NCBI RefSeq assembly: GCF_011397635.1
Contig: NC_064753.1
Span: 25,506,322-25,570,321, forward strand
DNA length: 64,000 bases
DNA from: Epinephelus fuscoguttatus
Taxonomy: Eukaryota; Chordata; Actinopteri; Perciformes; Serranidae
Direction: 5' to 3'
Below are positions 41,001-55,500 of the stretch, in pieces (position 1 is the first letter of the stretch; each line of letters begins with the position of its first letter). A program made the position numbers and the translations under genes. The notes under the pieces were generated by a model, which was not told where the DNA came from, searched no databases, and was given only the letters and a program-made list of their open reading frames with translations.

Positions 41001-42584
41001 TTTTCCTTCGACCATGCACAACAACTAGTGTGTAGAATGACAGGAAGCTCTGGGAGACCAACAGCAGCTGGACTGTATCTGTAAGTGCATTCATTGTTGT
41101 GTACAGGAGGATAATGTTGCAAACATGAGCCTGCCGGCTCACCAGGATGCCCCATTAAAGTCTTCCTTGTTGGACAGACCTCAGAGGGCTTTTCCTGCCA
41201 GCTCTTGAGAGACCAACGTCCCACCCACAAACTGAGTCCACTTTCCTGCTAATCAGCGGCACGAGAATGGGAGCTAGAAGGCAGATAGCGGAGGGTGGCA
41301 CCGAACCACAGGAAAAACCAACAAACACAGAATTTTTTAAGAACATTATCAGCTGTTTGAGTACAGCTACAGGCCGACGGTAATTGTATTTATCAAAGAA
41401 GTAAACGGTCTGAGTATGGTTTTTTTGGTGTGTGGCATGGTCACGTCTGTCTTATAGAAACGGAGATCAGCACAAATGTGATGTAGTAATAACCTGAAAT
41501 GACTACAAGCTGTCCTCACTTGGACAAAGAATAATGGCAACGGGAAGAATGACTGCGAAAGAACAAATCACATACACATGTGGTAAACACAGTCATGCCA
41601 GACTGACTCACGCACACACACTGTCCACTGTTGATATGGAGCTCAGCTCTTCCCCCAAAGGTGGATCACAGCAGTAGAATTGCAAGTATTTCTCAGCGTG
41701 TTGTGATTAGCCAGAGGTTTGGATTAGTTTCTAGTCGGTGGCAGAGGATTCAGAAGTGGGTTCAGTGCTTTTCTTCCAGCAAACTGTGGAGAGGCGCACA
41801 CATGAATCGGCTCAGCAGGGATTCAGGGAGCTTTTAACGCTGGCTGGTCCAGAGCTCGTGAGTGAAAGTTGCAGCCTCTGTTATCTTCAGCTCTAGGCGT
41901 TCAGCTTCTGCCTGTCCATGCAAGTCTCAAACTACGGCTTTATCATTTCATCTGTCTCTCATCGCAGGCAGTGTGGTTCCACCGGCTCACAGTGCTTTGC
42001 TGGTTTAAAGCTGAAAATGTCAGAAAAATGGATCACTTGCACCGCACACTCTCAGTGAGGGTGAAGGTGATGATGGGGCATTGTTAGTGTGTGTTTTGTC
42101 TTTGGTCTGTTATTCAGTGGGTAACGAGCAGAACGAGATGGATGCTGGCCTCTGCTTCTAAATGCAGGAGCCCGCACTGACTGTCTGGAGTAAGACACAA
42201 CATCATCGCCAGTTATCTCACACAGACCCAGCAGTGTATCTGTAATCTTTACAGTCGGGCCTTTATGTGCACATTTATGCACACACACTGCTTCACTCAT
42301 AATGTAGATTACATGTGTTTAGAGTCCCTGCTGTTGTGCAACTGCAGTACAGTCATTCTGCTGAAAGAGCTGTGGCTTTAAAACCACTTGAGGCCTCAGC
42401 AGTTCAATATGTTTATAATGCCAGAATACAGTGAAATTTCAGCCAGCGAGCACATCCATTATTACAAACTAACTAAATGCAGCTCCATGGAGCAAACACT
42501 GAATCGATAAAAGGCTTAAATTAAGCTGGGGATCCCTGGGTACTGAATCCCTCTCAGATATACAGGTTTTTGTTTGAAGTATTG

Positions 42585-42585
<1 letters not shown>

Positions 42586-42615
<30 letters not shown>

Positions 42616-42616
42616 C
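42586..42616. repeat. (TG)n microsatellite
   Basis: A pure TG run. Confidence 0.94.
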
Positions 42617-43634
42617 TCTTGTAAGTAATGATCACTTCTGACAGATGCTCAACAGATTCAGAGTGTAAATAGAGACACCAAAGAAGATGTGTCACTGTTG
42701 TTGTTTATATGCATTCATTTTTCCGAGGCTATAATTAAACAAAAATACTCTTTTGAACCCAAGAAACTGCGTCACAGTCACAGGAGTTACGCAACTGCCT
42801 AGCTGGGAGTCCCAGGAGAGAGAGACTGTGTGTGTGTGTGTATCTGTGTGTATGTGTGTGCTGTGGGAGGCAGTGTGCCTTGCTCATGGGACAGTTGGCA
42901 GTGACGTGGGAGGAAAGAAGTTGTTACTGTTTCAACTGGCCCTTTCAGATTTTCCTTGTTGATATGGGGAATTAGCTGTCCGCTAAACCCCGCCCCTGAG
43001 GATAGATTATCCAATCATAGCTTGGCAACTGTAACTAGGCACAGCAGTCGTGTCAAGCTTTGGAGAGTGAAATAGCAGTCTGATGTCACATTTTTCCCCT
43101 ATCTTATTTGCAGTACTAGGACTAGCTGGCTCCACCCTGCAGTACAGCTCCTTTATTTCCATGTCCTCTACTTGGATCATCAACTCATCCAGCCAGTGTT
43201 GACTTGATTAGCTTAGGTCCCCCAGAAATGTTGCTAAGTCTTCCAGTTGTTCCCAGTTGCCACTTGGAGTGTTGCAGCAAAAAAATCCCCTGCGGCCCAA
43301 AAAGCATTTTCCCCATAAATCACTATTATACAAGAGATGTCTGTAAAACTATTGCCAGGATGCCTTGACCTGCAAACAAGGTCAGATATGACTCTTTCTC
43401 TTATGAATTTTTGATTCATAGGGGTTTTATATTTGTTAAACTTTCCTCGAGCCGAGAAAAGTGATTTGAAAATCTGTGACATCATCACAATGTAAAGTCA
43501 TTGAGCTGAGCAGGAACTCAGTGATACAGCAGATTAAACCTGAAAGCTAGAAACTTTTTTTGGCATACCTGCCAGGCAAGCGGTTCCACTGGACTGAATA
43601 GGCACCATCTTGACATCCTGTATCTAGTTATTAT

Positions 43635-44304
43635 TAGGGATGTTCCTGGTGACTAATATCCCTGCCGACTAAATGAAAATTTCCTTTCATTTAGTCGGCA
43701 GGGATTTCATTTAGTCAGCTTTTTTTTTAAGACAAGTCGACTAGTCTTAAAAAAAAAAGGAAGGTTATCATTTTGCGTCCTGGCATGGTGTGTTCAGGCT
43801 CAACATATTCAATTAACGTCCTGAAGACTTTACCTTCAACAAAGTTACATAGAAGCATATTTTACGAGGTCATTGTCATGATGAGCTGCATTATCTTCTC
43901 AGATTGGGCGGGATCACAGCGTCTGAGTGTGGCTAGCGTCGCAAGCAGCAGCAGCCGTCGTTCCATGTAGGTTAATATCCAAATGCTTGAGTTGAATGTG
44001 GTTGCGCGTTGCTCCAGTCGAGTGATTATATGCCAAACCGCGCTGGTTTTGCGAGAGGACATCTCTCCAATTTCCCACCGTGCTATTTTAAAACTCCAGT
44101 CTACTCGAGCATTAACGCAGGGAGGGGGACTGCTGTCCGACAGCTCTGTAGCCCCCTCTAGCGGTGGGCATCTGCATGGCAATTAAGCAGCTTTGTACAT
44201 GAATAAAACAGTAATTGGTTTAAATAACCATCTAAAATTTCTGGTGCAGACTAGCAAGGGGGTGGACATTTTATCGTTTAGACGACTAATCGTGCGCATC
44301 CCTA
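43635..44304. mobile_element. hAT-like non-autonomous element (670 bp)
   Basis: Ends TAGGGATG... (43635) and ...CATCCCTA (44304) are terminal inverted repeats. They are flanked by gttattat (43627-43634) and gttattgt (44305-44312), an 8-bp duplication with one mismatch, as hAT elements make. Inside is a perfect 21-bp hairpin (43658-43678 / 43685-43705, 6-nt loop) and a CpG-richer core at about 43900-44170. There is no transposase frame. Confidence 0.85.
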
Positions 44305-47300
44305 GTTATTGTTATACATCTGTGGTCTCATCTTTATGTCTTTCCTTATCAAACTTATAAAAGTAGGGCTAGCTGGCTGCAGTACAAGTACCAATTAGCT
44401 AGTTATGTTAGCAAGTAGTTTTTATCTCAGCTGGAAGCGCCTCTCTCTGAAATTAGTGACAAATGGATTCAAAATTACCAAACCGTTTGAGTGGTAAATC
44501 TGCCACTGTGTTAACATTCAAAGTGCATATGTGCCATGTGAGAACGGAAAGCTTGACAGGTGGATCAACAGCAGGCTTAAATAAAGTTGGCCAGGCCTGG
44601 CAAATATTCAATTGAAGCACTTACTGTAATTTAGGCCTCACAAGAAGGACACAGAAATAGGGGTTGATGATGGAAAGATGAAGACAAAATGATGAGACAA
44701 GGGAAAAGTGGTAGCAAAAGAGGGCGGCTGGATCCAAAGCAGGAGAATGGTGGGTTGTGTCGGGTTTGGCAGCTTTTATTTCCACCAGTCTGAAGGAGTT
44801 AGTCCCAACCTGCCAGCCCTGAAACCCAATGACTGACTGCGGTGCAGAGACAGACAGCTGTGTAGATACCAGGAGATATAGGCTGAGGCATCGCCAAGAA
44901 AGGAGACAAATAGTTTAGTTAACAGCAGAGTAAAGATAGGCGTTTCACAGAGCAGCTCTAATCTGTTGATATCAAACTGTCAGATAGTTTCACAACCTCC
45001 TAATCTGTGGCATGGGAACTCCAGTTTATTTATCTATCTTTTGTATCCACCCCCTCTCAGTCATTGGTAGTTTTCTTGTGGTTAAATACAACGGCATGTT
45101 GCATCTGTGAGCGCGCTCTAAACTGGATTATTTTCTTCTTAGGATGATTTTCTTCCCTGGCAGGCAGCGAGCATTCATGGAAAAGTTGAAAGGGATCAGG
45201 ATATCCATTGTTCATGGGACCAGTGCTGAGGCGAGAGCTTTTCAAAGATCTGTTTTTATTCAGACATCAAGAGAAAACAGAGCAGCCCTCTTTTATTCAA
45301 TTTGTCACTGAGAGGCGAGCTATCGTAGCTGCGCCGCAACGTTGATGTCTTCACAAGTTCTCAGGGAAGGAAACGGTCAGGTCAGCAATAATCTGTGTTC
45401 CCGTTATCAGGCTAAACTATTCAAATAGGCCCGATAGGGAGCACAGGAGGCCTCAGTGTTTTGCCTGTGCGCTCTTTGTGGCAAGGACATTCAAATCACT
45501 AAATAAATGACAAGTGCAGCAACTGCCCATATACTTATGTAATTTAGTTGGTGCACTTCCAGTCACTGTTACTGGGCTGTGTAATGCTTTAATGGAAATG
45601 CTGCTCTCTGTTTTTGTGTGACGGGAATTATGGAAAGGATGAAAATAATTGATTAGAAAATGCAGAAAGATGTGTCTCTTGGTAAATGCAAGCTTTTTCC
45701 TATTTCTGCTCTGATGTAGCTGCACTTGCAGAAAGACAAACTGAAATGTCTTCATCAGGGTTCATGATTTGAATATCTGAAGGACAAAGTGATGCACTTA
45801 CATTTTATCAAAAGAAAAATTGTGTGAGGGAAATTTGTCTTTTTTAAAATCAAGAGAAAAGTTGAGCTCTACCTTTGGTTCTTGTTATTGGCAGTTCAAG
45901 AGTAAAGAGAGTTGTGTCCACCAGCGCTGTCAAACAATATTGATTTATTTATACATATCGGTCCTGAATACTTGAAAATTTTCCGGCTGTTAGTACGCTG
46001 ATACCAACTACGGTTTCTTGCTCTCTTGTTGTCAATGTTTACTAGAGTTATTTAGCTGTTTTCTACTACTAGCCGAGAAATGAAAAGTTGTCCTTGTCAT
46101 GTCGAACATTCAAACTTTCAAACCGTATGCCCTCAATGTTAAAAATGCAGGGTTTCCCACACATTCACTCATTTGTAGTGGCTCGCCATGATTAAAACAT
46201 CTGCTGTCATGTTTTGATTTTCTACTTTTAGAGCTGACTGTTTATTAGAAGCGCTGTTGGAATACACCTACCATTCGGTTATTCATTGCCTTACACTCTC
46301 AGAGAGAATATTGTATCGCACAGAAGGAGCTGCACAACGCCAGGCACAGTGAAAGTGACACTAATCTGATCATATCGCTGGGTCTGAAAGTTTGCATTCA
46401 CTCGCCTCTGCAGCAGCTGCTCCTCTCATCTATCGATGTGCTCTGATCAGTTCTGATCGGATCGACTGAGCAATTATCACCCCGTGACTCAAAACTCCAC
46501 AAACTCCTGCTGAGGAAAAAATGAACTCAAGATGAGCTCCACCTGTGTTGCGTTCATGGACCCGCAAGAGTGGACACAGACTGATACAAATGAAAACATA
46601 GTTAGACAGTCACGCATAGTTTCTAATTCTGTGGGAAACACTGAAATTGTATAAATATTGATATCTTTCAAGCTGTTATATCAAAGTTATAATTCCATTA
46701 TGTTGACAGCAGTAGTGTGCACTATGATCTGAAGCTGACATGACTTAATCAAAAGGCAAACAGACTGCACCGTGTATGTATCAGCTCTCTACAGAATATT
46801 TAAGTTCAACCTGTTTCTTTAAGGATACCAAATCTCCGTCTGAACGTCCCATCTGTGCCGCATTCAGCTGTTTGTTGCCGCCAACTTACAGAACAAATGT
46901 AACGCAGGGTGGATTGAGCTACATGCAAGCAGGCACCCTGGCCTCCCACCTCATCCTCACCCTGAAACACTCTCAGTAGATGTGTGTGGATCTGTCACAT
47001 TTGGGTCACAGGATCCTGACGCTGACACTGTGCGTCAGCCTCAACCTCAGATGAGGTGCATGTCTTTGTTTTACCTTTTGCTTTCTGAAACAGAATTTTT
47101 TGGCAAACTCACAATAATTACAAGAAATTATACTTAAGTATGTAATGGCACTGCTGACTGAGAAAATTATGTTGAATACTAAAACCCAATGTTCAGTGCG
47201 AGAAATAATTTATTTCAGATGTTGGTTTGAGGGAGATTTTAAAGATATAATCTGTAACTTCTCTGCATTAAAACGTCTAAAAATGTCTACACCAGTGTTA

Positions 47301-48831
47301 TATATTTTGTTGAGTTGTGTACTTACATTATCCCAAATGTTTCCAACAATCTTCAAACCCAGAGAATTCTGTACTTTTAATCAAGGTCACAGTCCATGTC
47401 ACTTGGTCACCGTCACATGTCAGTGCTGTCATGTCGCCTTTGTGCATACGTCAGAGTTATTGTCTGCCAGAAGCTGTCATAAATTGATTTGTATTCAGTT
47501 TTAAGCCTCATTTTTACAATACACTTTTTAGATCTCGGTTATGTCTTAACCAGATAAAGTATCTTTGACTTCAGACGTCTGGATCTTATCAGAGAAACAA
47601 GCCGAGCAAACAATATCGGCAGCTCAGCTCCAGCCTCTGCTGTGCCAAACAGTGTTGGAGAAACACTGACTTTTAATATTTCTTTATTCAGTGTGTTTAC
47701 TGGTTTAAATCCCTGGGTTCATTTGTTATGGAGTAGAAGAGATGTCTGCCTATGACTTGGTTCATGGTAAAACCCTCTTGAACATCTGGATCTTAAGTTA
47801 TAACCAAAGTTGAGCATGCATTAGCAGGAGCTGGGTTAGCAGCCCCTCTACAAATAGCCGAACAATGTCAGAGAAACATTTTTTTAAAGGTGAAGCTGCT
47901 TTATTGAGAGACCCCATAGCAGCAGACAATTAAGTACATTTAAGTATTATTACATCACAATATGATACATTAAAGATAATACTGAAGAATTGCCCAGTGA
48001 TGGTGTTTTCTCAAAGAATTAGTCAACCATTAAACATCATAGAGTCGGTCCATTAGATGTGTTGTATGTAGAGCGCCTTTCACAACAGCACAGCGAGTGA
48101 AGGCCCTTCTGTGATAAAACTCAGCAGCCTAAGTAACCGATTTTTAGAAAATTGAAGAAATGTCCAAATAATGTCTGGCCATCTGCCAAAGTGGTGGGTA
48201 GATAGATTTTTTTTTAACACTGGTCTGGTGGGAGGTGTTAATTTCTCGCCCTGCATCACATCATGGCCATTCAATAATGAACTGCTATTTGTTTCAGCTT
48301 TACTCAGTAAAAATGTCAGCTTGTGAAGAGAGATGCATCAAAAACACTCACAGTGCTGTTGAAAACCAGCTTTTAGTGATGTGCTTTGTCTTTCAGATGT
48401 TTCTTCAATTGATTCTGCAGATTTTATATGTGTCATATTAATGCTTTTATTGTCTTATTATGGTTCAGTCATGGTTTGACAGCACCCAGCACCCACTGCA
48501 CCCTCTGACTGTTTATTGATAACTGTGATTAAGGTGACATGACCCATCTGCATTTATTTCTTGTTCTTCAATGGTAAATTTCAGCATTTTTCACTGAATG
48601 TAATGCAATCATCACACAGGTTGTGTTTTATGTAAGTGCAACCCACAGTTTTCCTCAGTTGGCGCAGCTGTCAGTATCACTGCTGCCGACAGTTTCATAG
48701 ACATGCTCTCAGAGGTCCCCTACAGGAACTCTGGAAAATTTAGGAAATGATTGCAGGAAAAGTGGAAAAAGCAGGCTGATGAAAATAAATGCAACAAAAA
48801 GGTAAATTATAACATGTAATATTAGGGCTGG

Positions 48832-49135
48832 GCAATGTATTGATCTGATGGAAGACTAGATATTGTCTCAGATTTTAGATATCGTAGTATTGTAAGAGTT
48901 GTATTTCCCTGTTGTAAAGGCTGTATCACATTACAGTTATGTAATTTTCTGAACTTGCCAGACAGTTCTAGCTGTTGTATTATTTGTTTTTACCCACTTC
49001 GTCATTATATCCACATTACTGATGATTATTTATCAAAAATCTCATTGTGTAAATATCACAATATCCATATCAAGGATAAGGATTACCTAATATCTAAAAG
49101 ATACTTAAAAGTCCTGTATTCAGGATTTAAATTAC
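48832..49135. mobile_element. Teleost MITE-like repeat starting TTAGGGCTGGGCAAT
   Basis: ttagggctgggcaatgtatt start, then ttctgaacttgccagacagt and ttatatccacattactgatg. I recognise these as the internal part of a common fish dispersed repeat. The right end is diverged. Confidence 0.65.
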
Positions 49136-50933
49136 AAAATTACTCCCTTTTTTAATCTTTCCTGAATTTGCCTCCGGCTTCAGCTGTTTGTTAAAACAAA
49201 TCAGAATAAAATCACATGCAATAAATAAAACAACATGCACAGTACAGACAGCATTAATGGACATGGTTCCAGTGCGAATGGTGTTATAAATTTGGCAAAG
49301 TTATTGTATTTGGTATGAAAGACCTCTATAAATGTTCTTGGTTGCTGCAGCGGCTCTAAAGCATCTTCCCAAGGACAATTTTATGATTCTTTATAAAGGG
49401 GATAAACAGGACCAGGCACAATTTGTACGGCTTTTTGTTTCACCTGTGTACCCCCCAGAAAAGGTGACCACAACAGGTTGGCAGGGTGGAAACATTCATT
49501 CAGGATCCCCACTGGTTGTTACCACGGTAATAACTGCTCCTCCTGGGGTCTACACAGAACGTGAAAACAAGACAAGACATCAAATTATCACATTGTAGAC
49601 AATTTACAGCATCAACAGATTTACATAAAACCAAAACAGGAGACAGCAGTTATCTGACATTTACAATTTCATCACCTCAGTAGATCATAAAGCAAAGCAA
49701 TAGAGCCCATAACCAAGGCTCATAGAATTATATGTAACTGCATGAACTATATGTGAATGCACAAAACATAGTTGTACACTGAAGCGTCATCCAAGTGAGT
49801 GCCACAAATACAAATAACTTTAAAATAACCACATATCCTTCTTACCTGTAATTGTAAATATTGCAGCATAATGCTCATAGTCATGCCTGGAAGAAGCTTG
49901 TAATACAGTTTCAGACACCCCTAAAGTGGATCATACCATTTCTTAACCTTGATGTTAGTTAAATGTCTCGTCTGCGTCACTTTCATCATTGGCTCATGTC
50001 CTCATCAAAATCTATGCTTGGACGTTTGTGCAAACCAGTGTAGATGCTGTACGTTAATGCAAGGTTTAACACACTTTATACTATAATAGAAAAATTAAGT
50101 CCATATTCCACGGGATGTTTTCCAAAGGAGTCGAATGTTTCTTGCTTCTGAAATAATGGAAAAGATAGGAGTCACTCTGGCTTAGGCTTTTGAGCCAGTT
50201 GACCCTTAGTCCAGTGCTGTCCATTCACTTAGGTACTGGGACTGGTTGATTGATTTTTTCTTCTTCTGTTAGAGTATTTTCAAAGAAACCAGCTGACGAA
50301 CTTAGATTACTGGGTGGTGATAATTGTTGGTGACCCCCGACGACAAAAGTTGTCGAGTGAAACGTGTCCCATGAGCTGGTGTGACAGCTATGATTAATCT
50401 TCATCTGCAGACATTAAACAAACAAGATGCTGTAAGAATGGTAAGACTTCAGTTCATTGTAGCATGTGGCGGCATCATACTGGGTTCCCTTTGCACCCTG
50501 GAGAAACAGTTATTGTCACTGTATGATTCACACTCTGCCTGTAATGTGTAGAGTGCTGGCTACAGAAACTACATGTGACCTCTCCGCCCTCGTTACCCCA
50601 CACATGGTCAGGCACACTGCTACACACAAACACCCATAAAAAGGTCCAAATTCCACAGTGAAGATTGTAATATTGGTCAATTCCAAGAAAGAAGCTTGTA
50701 AAGTGTCTTTTTATGTTGCAGTGGGTGTCAGGAAGCAGAGGTGCTGACTCGGCTCTAACGGTTTCTTGCAGTTTGAAATGAGGAAGAATCGATGGCCGAT
50801 GTGTAAATGACAGACGAAAGGGTTGGGAATTAAAGTGACCAGTTTACGTGCAGGCTCCACAGCCTCAAACGTTAGCATATGAAGGGTCATGACACAATGG
50901 ATGGATGTGGGTGAAATGAATAATCAGAAAGCC

Positions 50934-50936
<3 letters not shown>

Positions 50937-51004
<68 letters not shown>
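50937..51004. repeat. (GT)n microsatellite, about 34 units
   Basis: The longest perfect dinucleotide run of the window. Confidence 0.97.
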
Positions 51005-51005
<1 letters not shown>

Positions 51006-52518
51006 TTTGACTACGTGTTCTCCCATTTCTCTGGCTTTTCCTGTGGGCTCTCCTCTGAGGGACACGTCAGCAGATTTAGGACTTTTGTGTTTGTGTCTCA
51101 GGCTGTCCTGTGTTTATATACCGACTTATAAACAATTTGGCAAGACAGAAATGTTTTTTTTTCCACTCATCCCTTCAAGTTCAGTTGCTCCGTCTGACCT
51201 GGATGGCTCGAGAAAGCGGTGAAAAGCCAGCTCGAAGGCAGCATGAATAGGAGTCGTCTGTCCAAGTGGTTGAATTTCTGAAGGAAAAAGAGCCTGAAAA
51301 TCACATCATTTACAAAAAAAGGACTCCTGAGACAGCACTGCTAGTCTGGTGCTAAAAACAGACTGCTACTGTATGGCGTATCCCTCTGGTGACAGAAACC
51401 TTAGATGATGGGTCTGTAAAAATAGACGCATGCATTTATACATTCAACACGATGCTCCCGTTTTAACATAAACCCTCTATTTTAACATAAACTCAGTCCA
51501 ATCAGCAGAGGGTTCATGTGAAGCACTAGACTCGTTCTGCTGCCTCAGGACTTTACAGACTGTGCCAGTTGTAATTGTATGAGTTCACATACAGTGATTT
51601 ATGGTAGGAAATTCTTTGTTACTCCAAATAAGCTGCTGTACCCATCAGTTTCAGTCAGCATTACCAGCGCTGCCAGGCCAGCACACAGTTTGTAGCTGAG
51701 TGGCAAATATTGAAACAGATTTTCGGCTCTCTTCTCTGTTGAGGTGGCATTATTTAGAACGAAAACCCACTAAGGTGTTTAGGTTCCCTGTAAATATATG
51801 AACTGACCATTTGCTATAAACCCTTGGCTCCACAAGAGTGGAATTTTATGGAATGGATCGAACTGTTTGACTGCTTTAAAGTCAACTGTAACCAGCACTG
51901 CTTCTAAAGTTTGGGGCTTTTCATAGGCTATTACATTATTTTGTGGGGTTACAGGTTAAAAGAAAAACCCTGTCCTGTCTCTACTGGGTGAAACCTTGTG
52001 CTGGATGCTTCTATAGCAGCTCCGTCCTGCTTGGATTTGGTCATGTTTACACTCCAGCAACCACAGCAGTGCAAGCTCAATAATGTTACTTTATTTCCAT
52101 GTCTTCCGTGGATCATTAATCATCATGCTGACTTTTGTGTAAATACATTTGTCCTACTACCCATAATATTTTAGTTCATCTCTATGGATGTGTGCAACAC
52201 TCCACAATCTTGCCTGATAAATAGCACCACAGGTAAGAGGAAAAATATATAATCTTGATCTGGGGGTGAACTGTCTTTTTAAGTAATATTTTTAACAGCC
52301 AAGCCTGGCCTAGCACACTTCAAAATAAATCGATTTAATACTTTAATTCGGCATAGCACGCAGTATGTAGTATTAATTTCTAAACATTTGAAGTGGTGAA
52401 TGTGCCACAGTTATCATTGTCAAATCTGTGTATGTGTGTGCGTGGGAGAATGGTGAGCTTGACAGGCACAGCAACAGTAACTAGGGGGCTGGAGCCTAAC
52501 AAATATGTCCAAATACCT

Positions 52519-52553
52519 TGTGTGTGTATGTGTTTGTGTGTGTGTGTGTGTGC
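52519..52553. repeat. (TG)n microsatellite, interrupted
   Basis: TG run with one tgtttg interruption. Confidence 0.9.
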
Positions 52554-55500
52554 GCAATGCTTGGTCCCCTGACTCCAGACATATTTCAGCGTGCGATGAT
52601 GTTAAACTCTTCAGTTTCTCTCCAACAGGCCATATGGTAATGCGCTCACCTCCCTCTGTCTCTCCCAACTTCTCTTCTCCATCCATATTTCCTTTCTCCC
52701 CTGGTTATTTGCTTTCTTTGTGTTTCTGTCTTGCACAAATATACTTTTCTCTGTTCTCATGCATGCTTGCTTTCTCGTACCACTTGTTCTTTGCCTTTTT
52801 TCTTTCTCCATTTTATTTGTTTGTTTTGTTTAAGTAGGCCAGAAATTCAGCCGATCACCCTGGGAACCAATTATGAAAACATCAAATTGTCGTCATGTAC
52901 AGACCCACCAGAAGCAGGCCTGTGACCCACTTTGGGCCCTTACCCACAGCTTTCGAAACCCCCTACATAAAGGGAGTAATAGAATATCCTGAGCTCTTGG
53001 GCCAGCAGGCCTCCTGCCTTTTTCTGTGTCCTGTGTGCATTTCTGCCTTAAAAGGTAGGTTTGATTTATCTGTGCTTTCAGCGCGGTGGGGGTGGAGCAG
53101 ATGTGATTGTGTCAGACCCCATCAAGATGGGCTAAGAATAGCTAAAACCATCTAACACCTTAGCTTGAGTTGGTTTGAAATGGTCTGTTTCACGCCTTCT
53201 CTGCTGCATGTTATAATGCTCTGGAGTCTGACGTCATGTCGGAGATGAGGCCAAGTCTGCTGCTAACATTTATTTTACAGATGCAGGTACGGCTAGCAGA
53301 GGCCAAGCTCTGGGAGGGAGATAGAGTAATTATCTTGCGGATAATATAATCTTTGTCAGACTGTGTAATTTGTAACGCCCTCAATATTTGTGAGTACATA
53401 GACTGTTTAATTACAACAGTCTGCTGTCTGTCAGTTTTGTTTGTTCCTGACACAGCCTCCCTCTCCTCTCTGCTGTCACTCTTTTGTCTGCCGCCGTCCA
53501 TTAACAACATGGCAGCTGCGACAGTGTGGGATGCTCTCTCAGGTCAGAGTCCCACCCTTCCTGCGAATGATTGACCTGACAGTGTGTAACTACAGAAGCA
53601 CAAGCATCTGCAGCCATGAACAGTAAACAGAGGTGGCTGTGTGTGTGCGTGGCTCGTGTCAGCTGACTGATTAAAATGTATGAACACAGCTAAATGAAAT
53701 TACACTTTCAAAACCGTAATGGCAGGATTGAGATAGATTGTGGCACCAGAGAATTTGTATTCTGGCTCGGACTGCTGTGTCTGCTGTTTCTGTTATTGGC
53801 AGATTACCGAGCTCTCTCTCTCTCTATTACTCACTGTTCTCAAAGTTTCTAAAAACAGCAGCACACTAGAAATTAAATCAAACTTAGTTATCACTCTGCA
53901 GTAGGAAAATGGTGCTGAAAGTAAATGTCTGTATACTCACTGCGACTTGGTCTGTTTACTGAATACCTCAATTTGGAGCTCCAAGACAGGAGCAGATTTG
54001 TTGATCCTTCCTGTATGGCCGTAGCACAGTATCCTCTGTCAGCTTCAGTCAGTCCGGATCGATTCTTCTTACAAACGAGCAAACGTCAAGGGGAGGGGAG
54101 GGGGGATAAACCTCAAACATTCGTCCCAAAGGACACATTTTAAAAAGCATTGGCGACCAGGTGCAGGTGATGGGGGATTAAGAGCGGAGAGCGGACTTGA
54201 GTTGAATTTTTAAATAAATCAGCCTTAAAGAAATCCATGTAACTCTGGCAATGGAAGCCATTTAAATGCAATGCATCATTCTTGTCTTAAAGCAGCTGGT
54301 CGGCCTGTACTAACATACTGATTTCAGTTTAGTGTCCAGCAAACAGCTGCAGTCATTTGTTCTTTGTATTACTGGACAGTTTTCACTTCAAATTTCTCAA
54401 TGATATGATCGAGGAAAAAACATGAGACAATATAAGCTGTGATAAGTACAAAAATGATAATACAGTTTGTACAAACTCTGCTGGGCTGACAGAGGTTGAT
54501 AAAAGTGAAGTGTAACACACAGTGATTTTTTTTTACAGATTTATCACTGCTGATTTAACAGGAAGCTTGTAACAATTGCCGCCAACAGCATGTTGCAAGA
54601 CTTAAATTTTGTCATCTTCCCGTGTCTGATCCATCCTCCTCTCCTCCCACCATATCTTCATACTTTATCGCTTTTTATATTTTGATAGTTGCCCGGAGCA
54701 TAAAATAAATGCTGCTGCCTGGTTCATCTCCTATCGCCATTAAAGGGTGCTTCTGTGTGTCTGTGTCTGATGCAGAGGGCTGTTGACCAAGCCTCTGTAT
54801 TTGACAAGTTGTGAGCAAGACTGGGTTGACCTTGATAAATGAACAGGGGATGCATGATATTCTCCAGTTCTGAAGCAGGTGTACACTTTCAGGCGTCACT
54901 GGACAGACCTTTCTTAGCACACAAGTTGTCATGAGGTTGTTCTGTGTGCTGTAATGTTCGCACCTGTCGAGACGGTGCAGCATCAGCAGCCTTTCCTTTT
55001 CATTTGAAACATTAAACGCCTCTACTTGCTGTTTGCTTGTCACACACAGTGTAACTGATAAATACTCTTGGCGAAATGTTTATGACTACTGAATGTAGCT
55101 TTGAACAACACACCCTTAAACAGTACACACCCCTTAACTGTCAGCCCAGCTCATAAAAATGGCTTGATTAAGGCCTGTAATATGTCACTGTCTGGTTACC
55201 GAAACTATAGGTCATAACTCAAAATGAGACGTATGCTTTCCCCGGGGAGAGCCGCATGATGAGAGTAGCAATTTGTTTCAAAGGGCCTGTATCCCATTAC
55301 AGGGAAAAGATCTCCTTTGTGTGCCAGCAGAGTTACAGAACAAGAGTCGGCGTGTGTAATTAACCTTCGTTAAAAGTCCTACATCTGCTCCCCCTTCTGT
55401 AACTTCAGTCTGTTGAACATGTTCGTGACTTTTAGCGTAACATGAGCTGGGGTGGTGTCCTGTTCCTGGCGTGTGCTCTAAGGGTTATAACATACACAGA

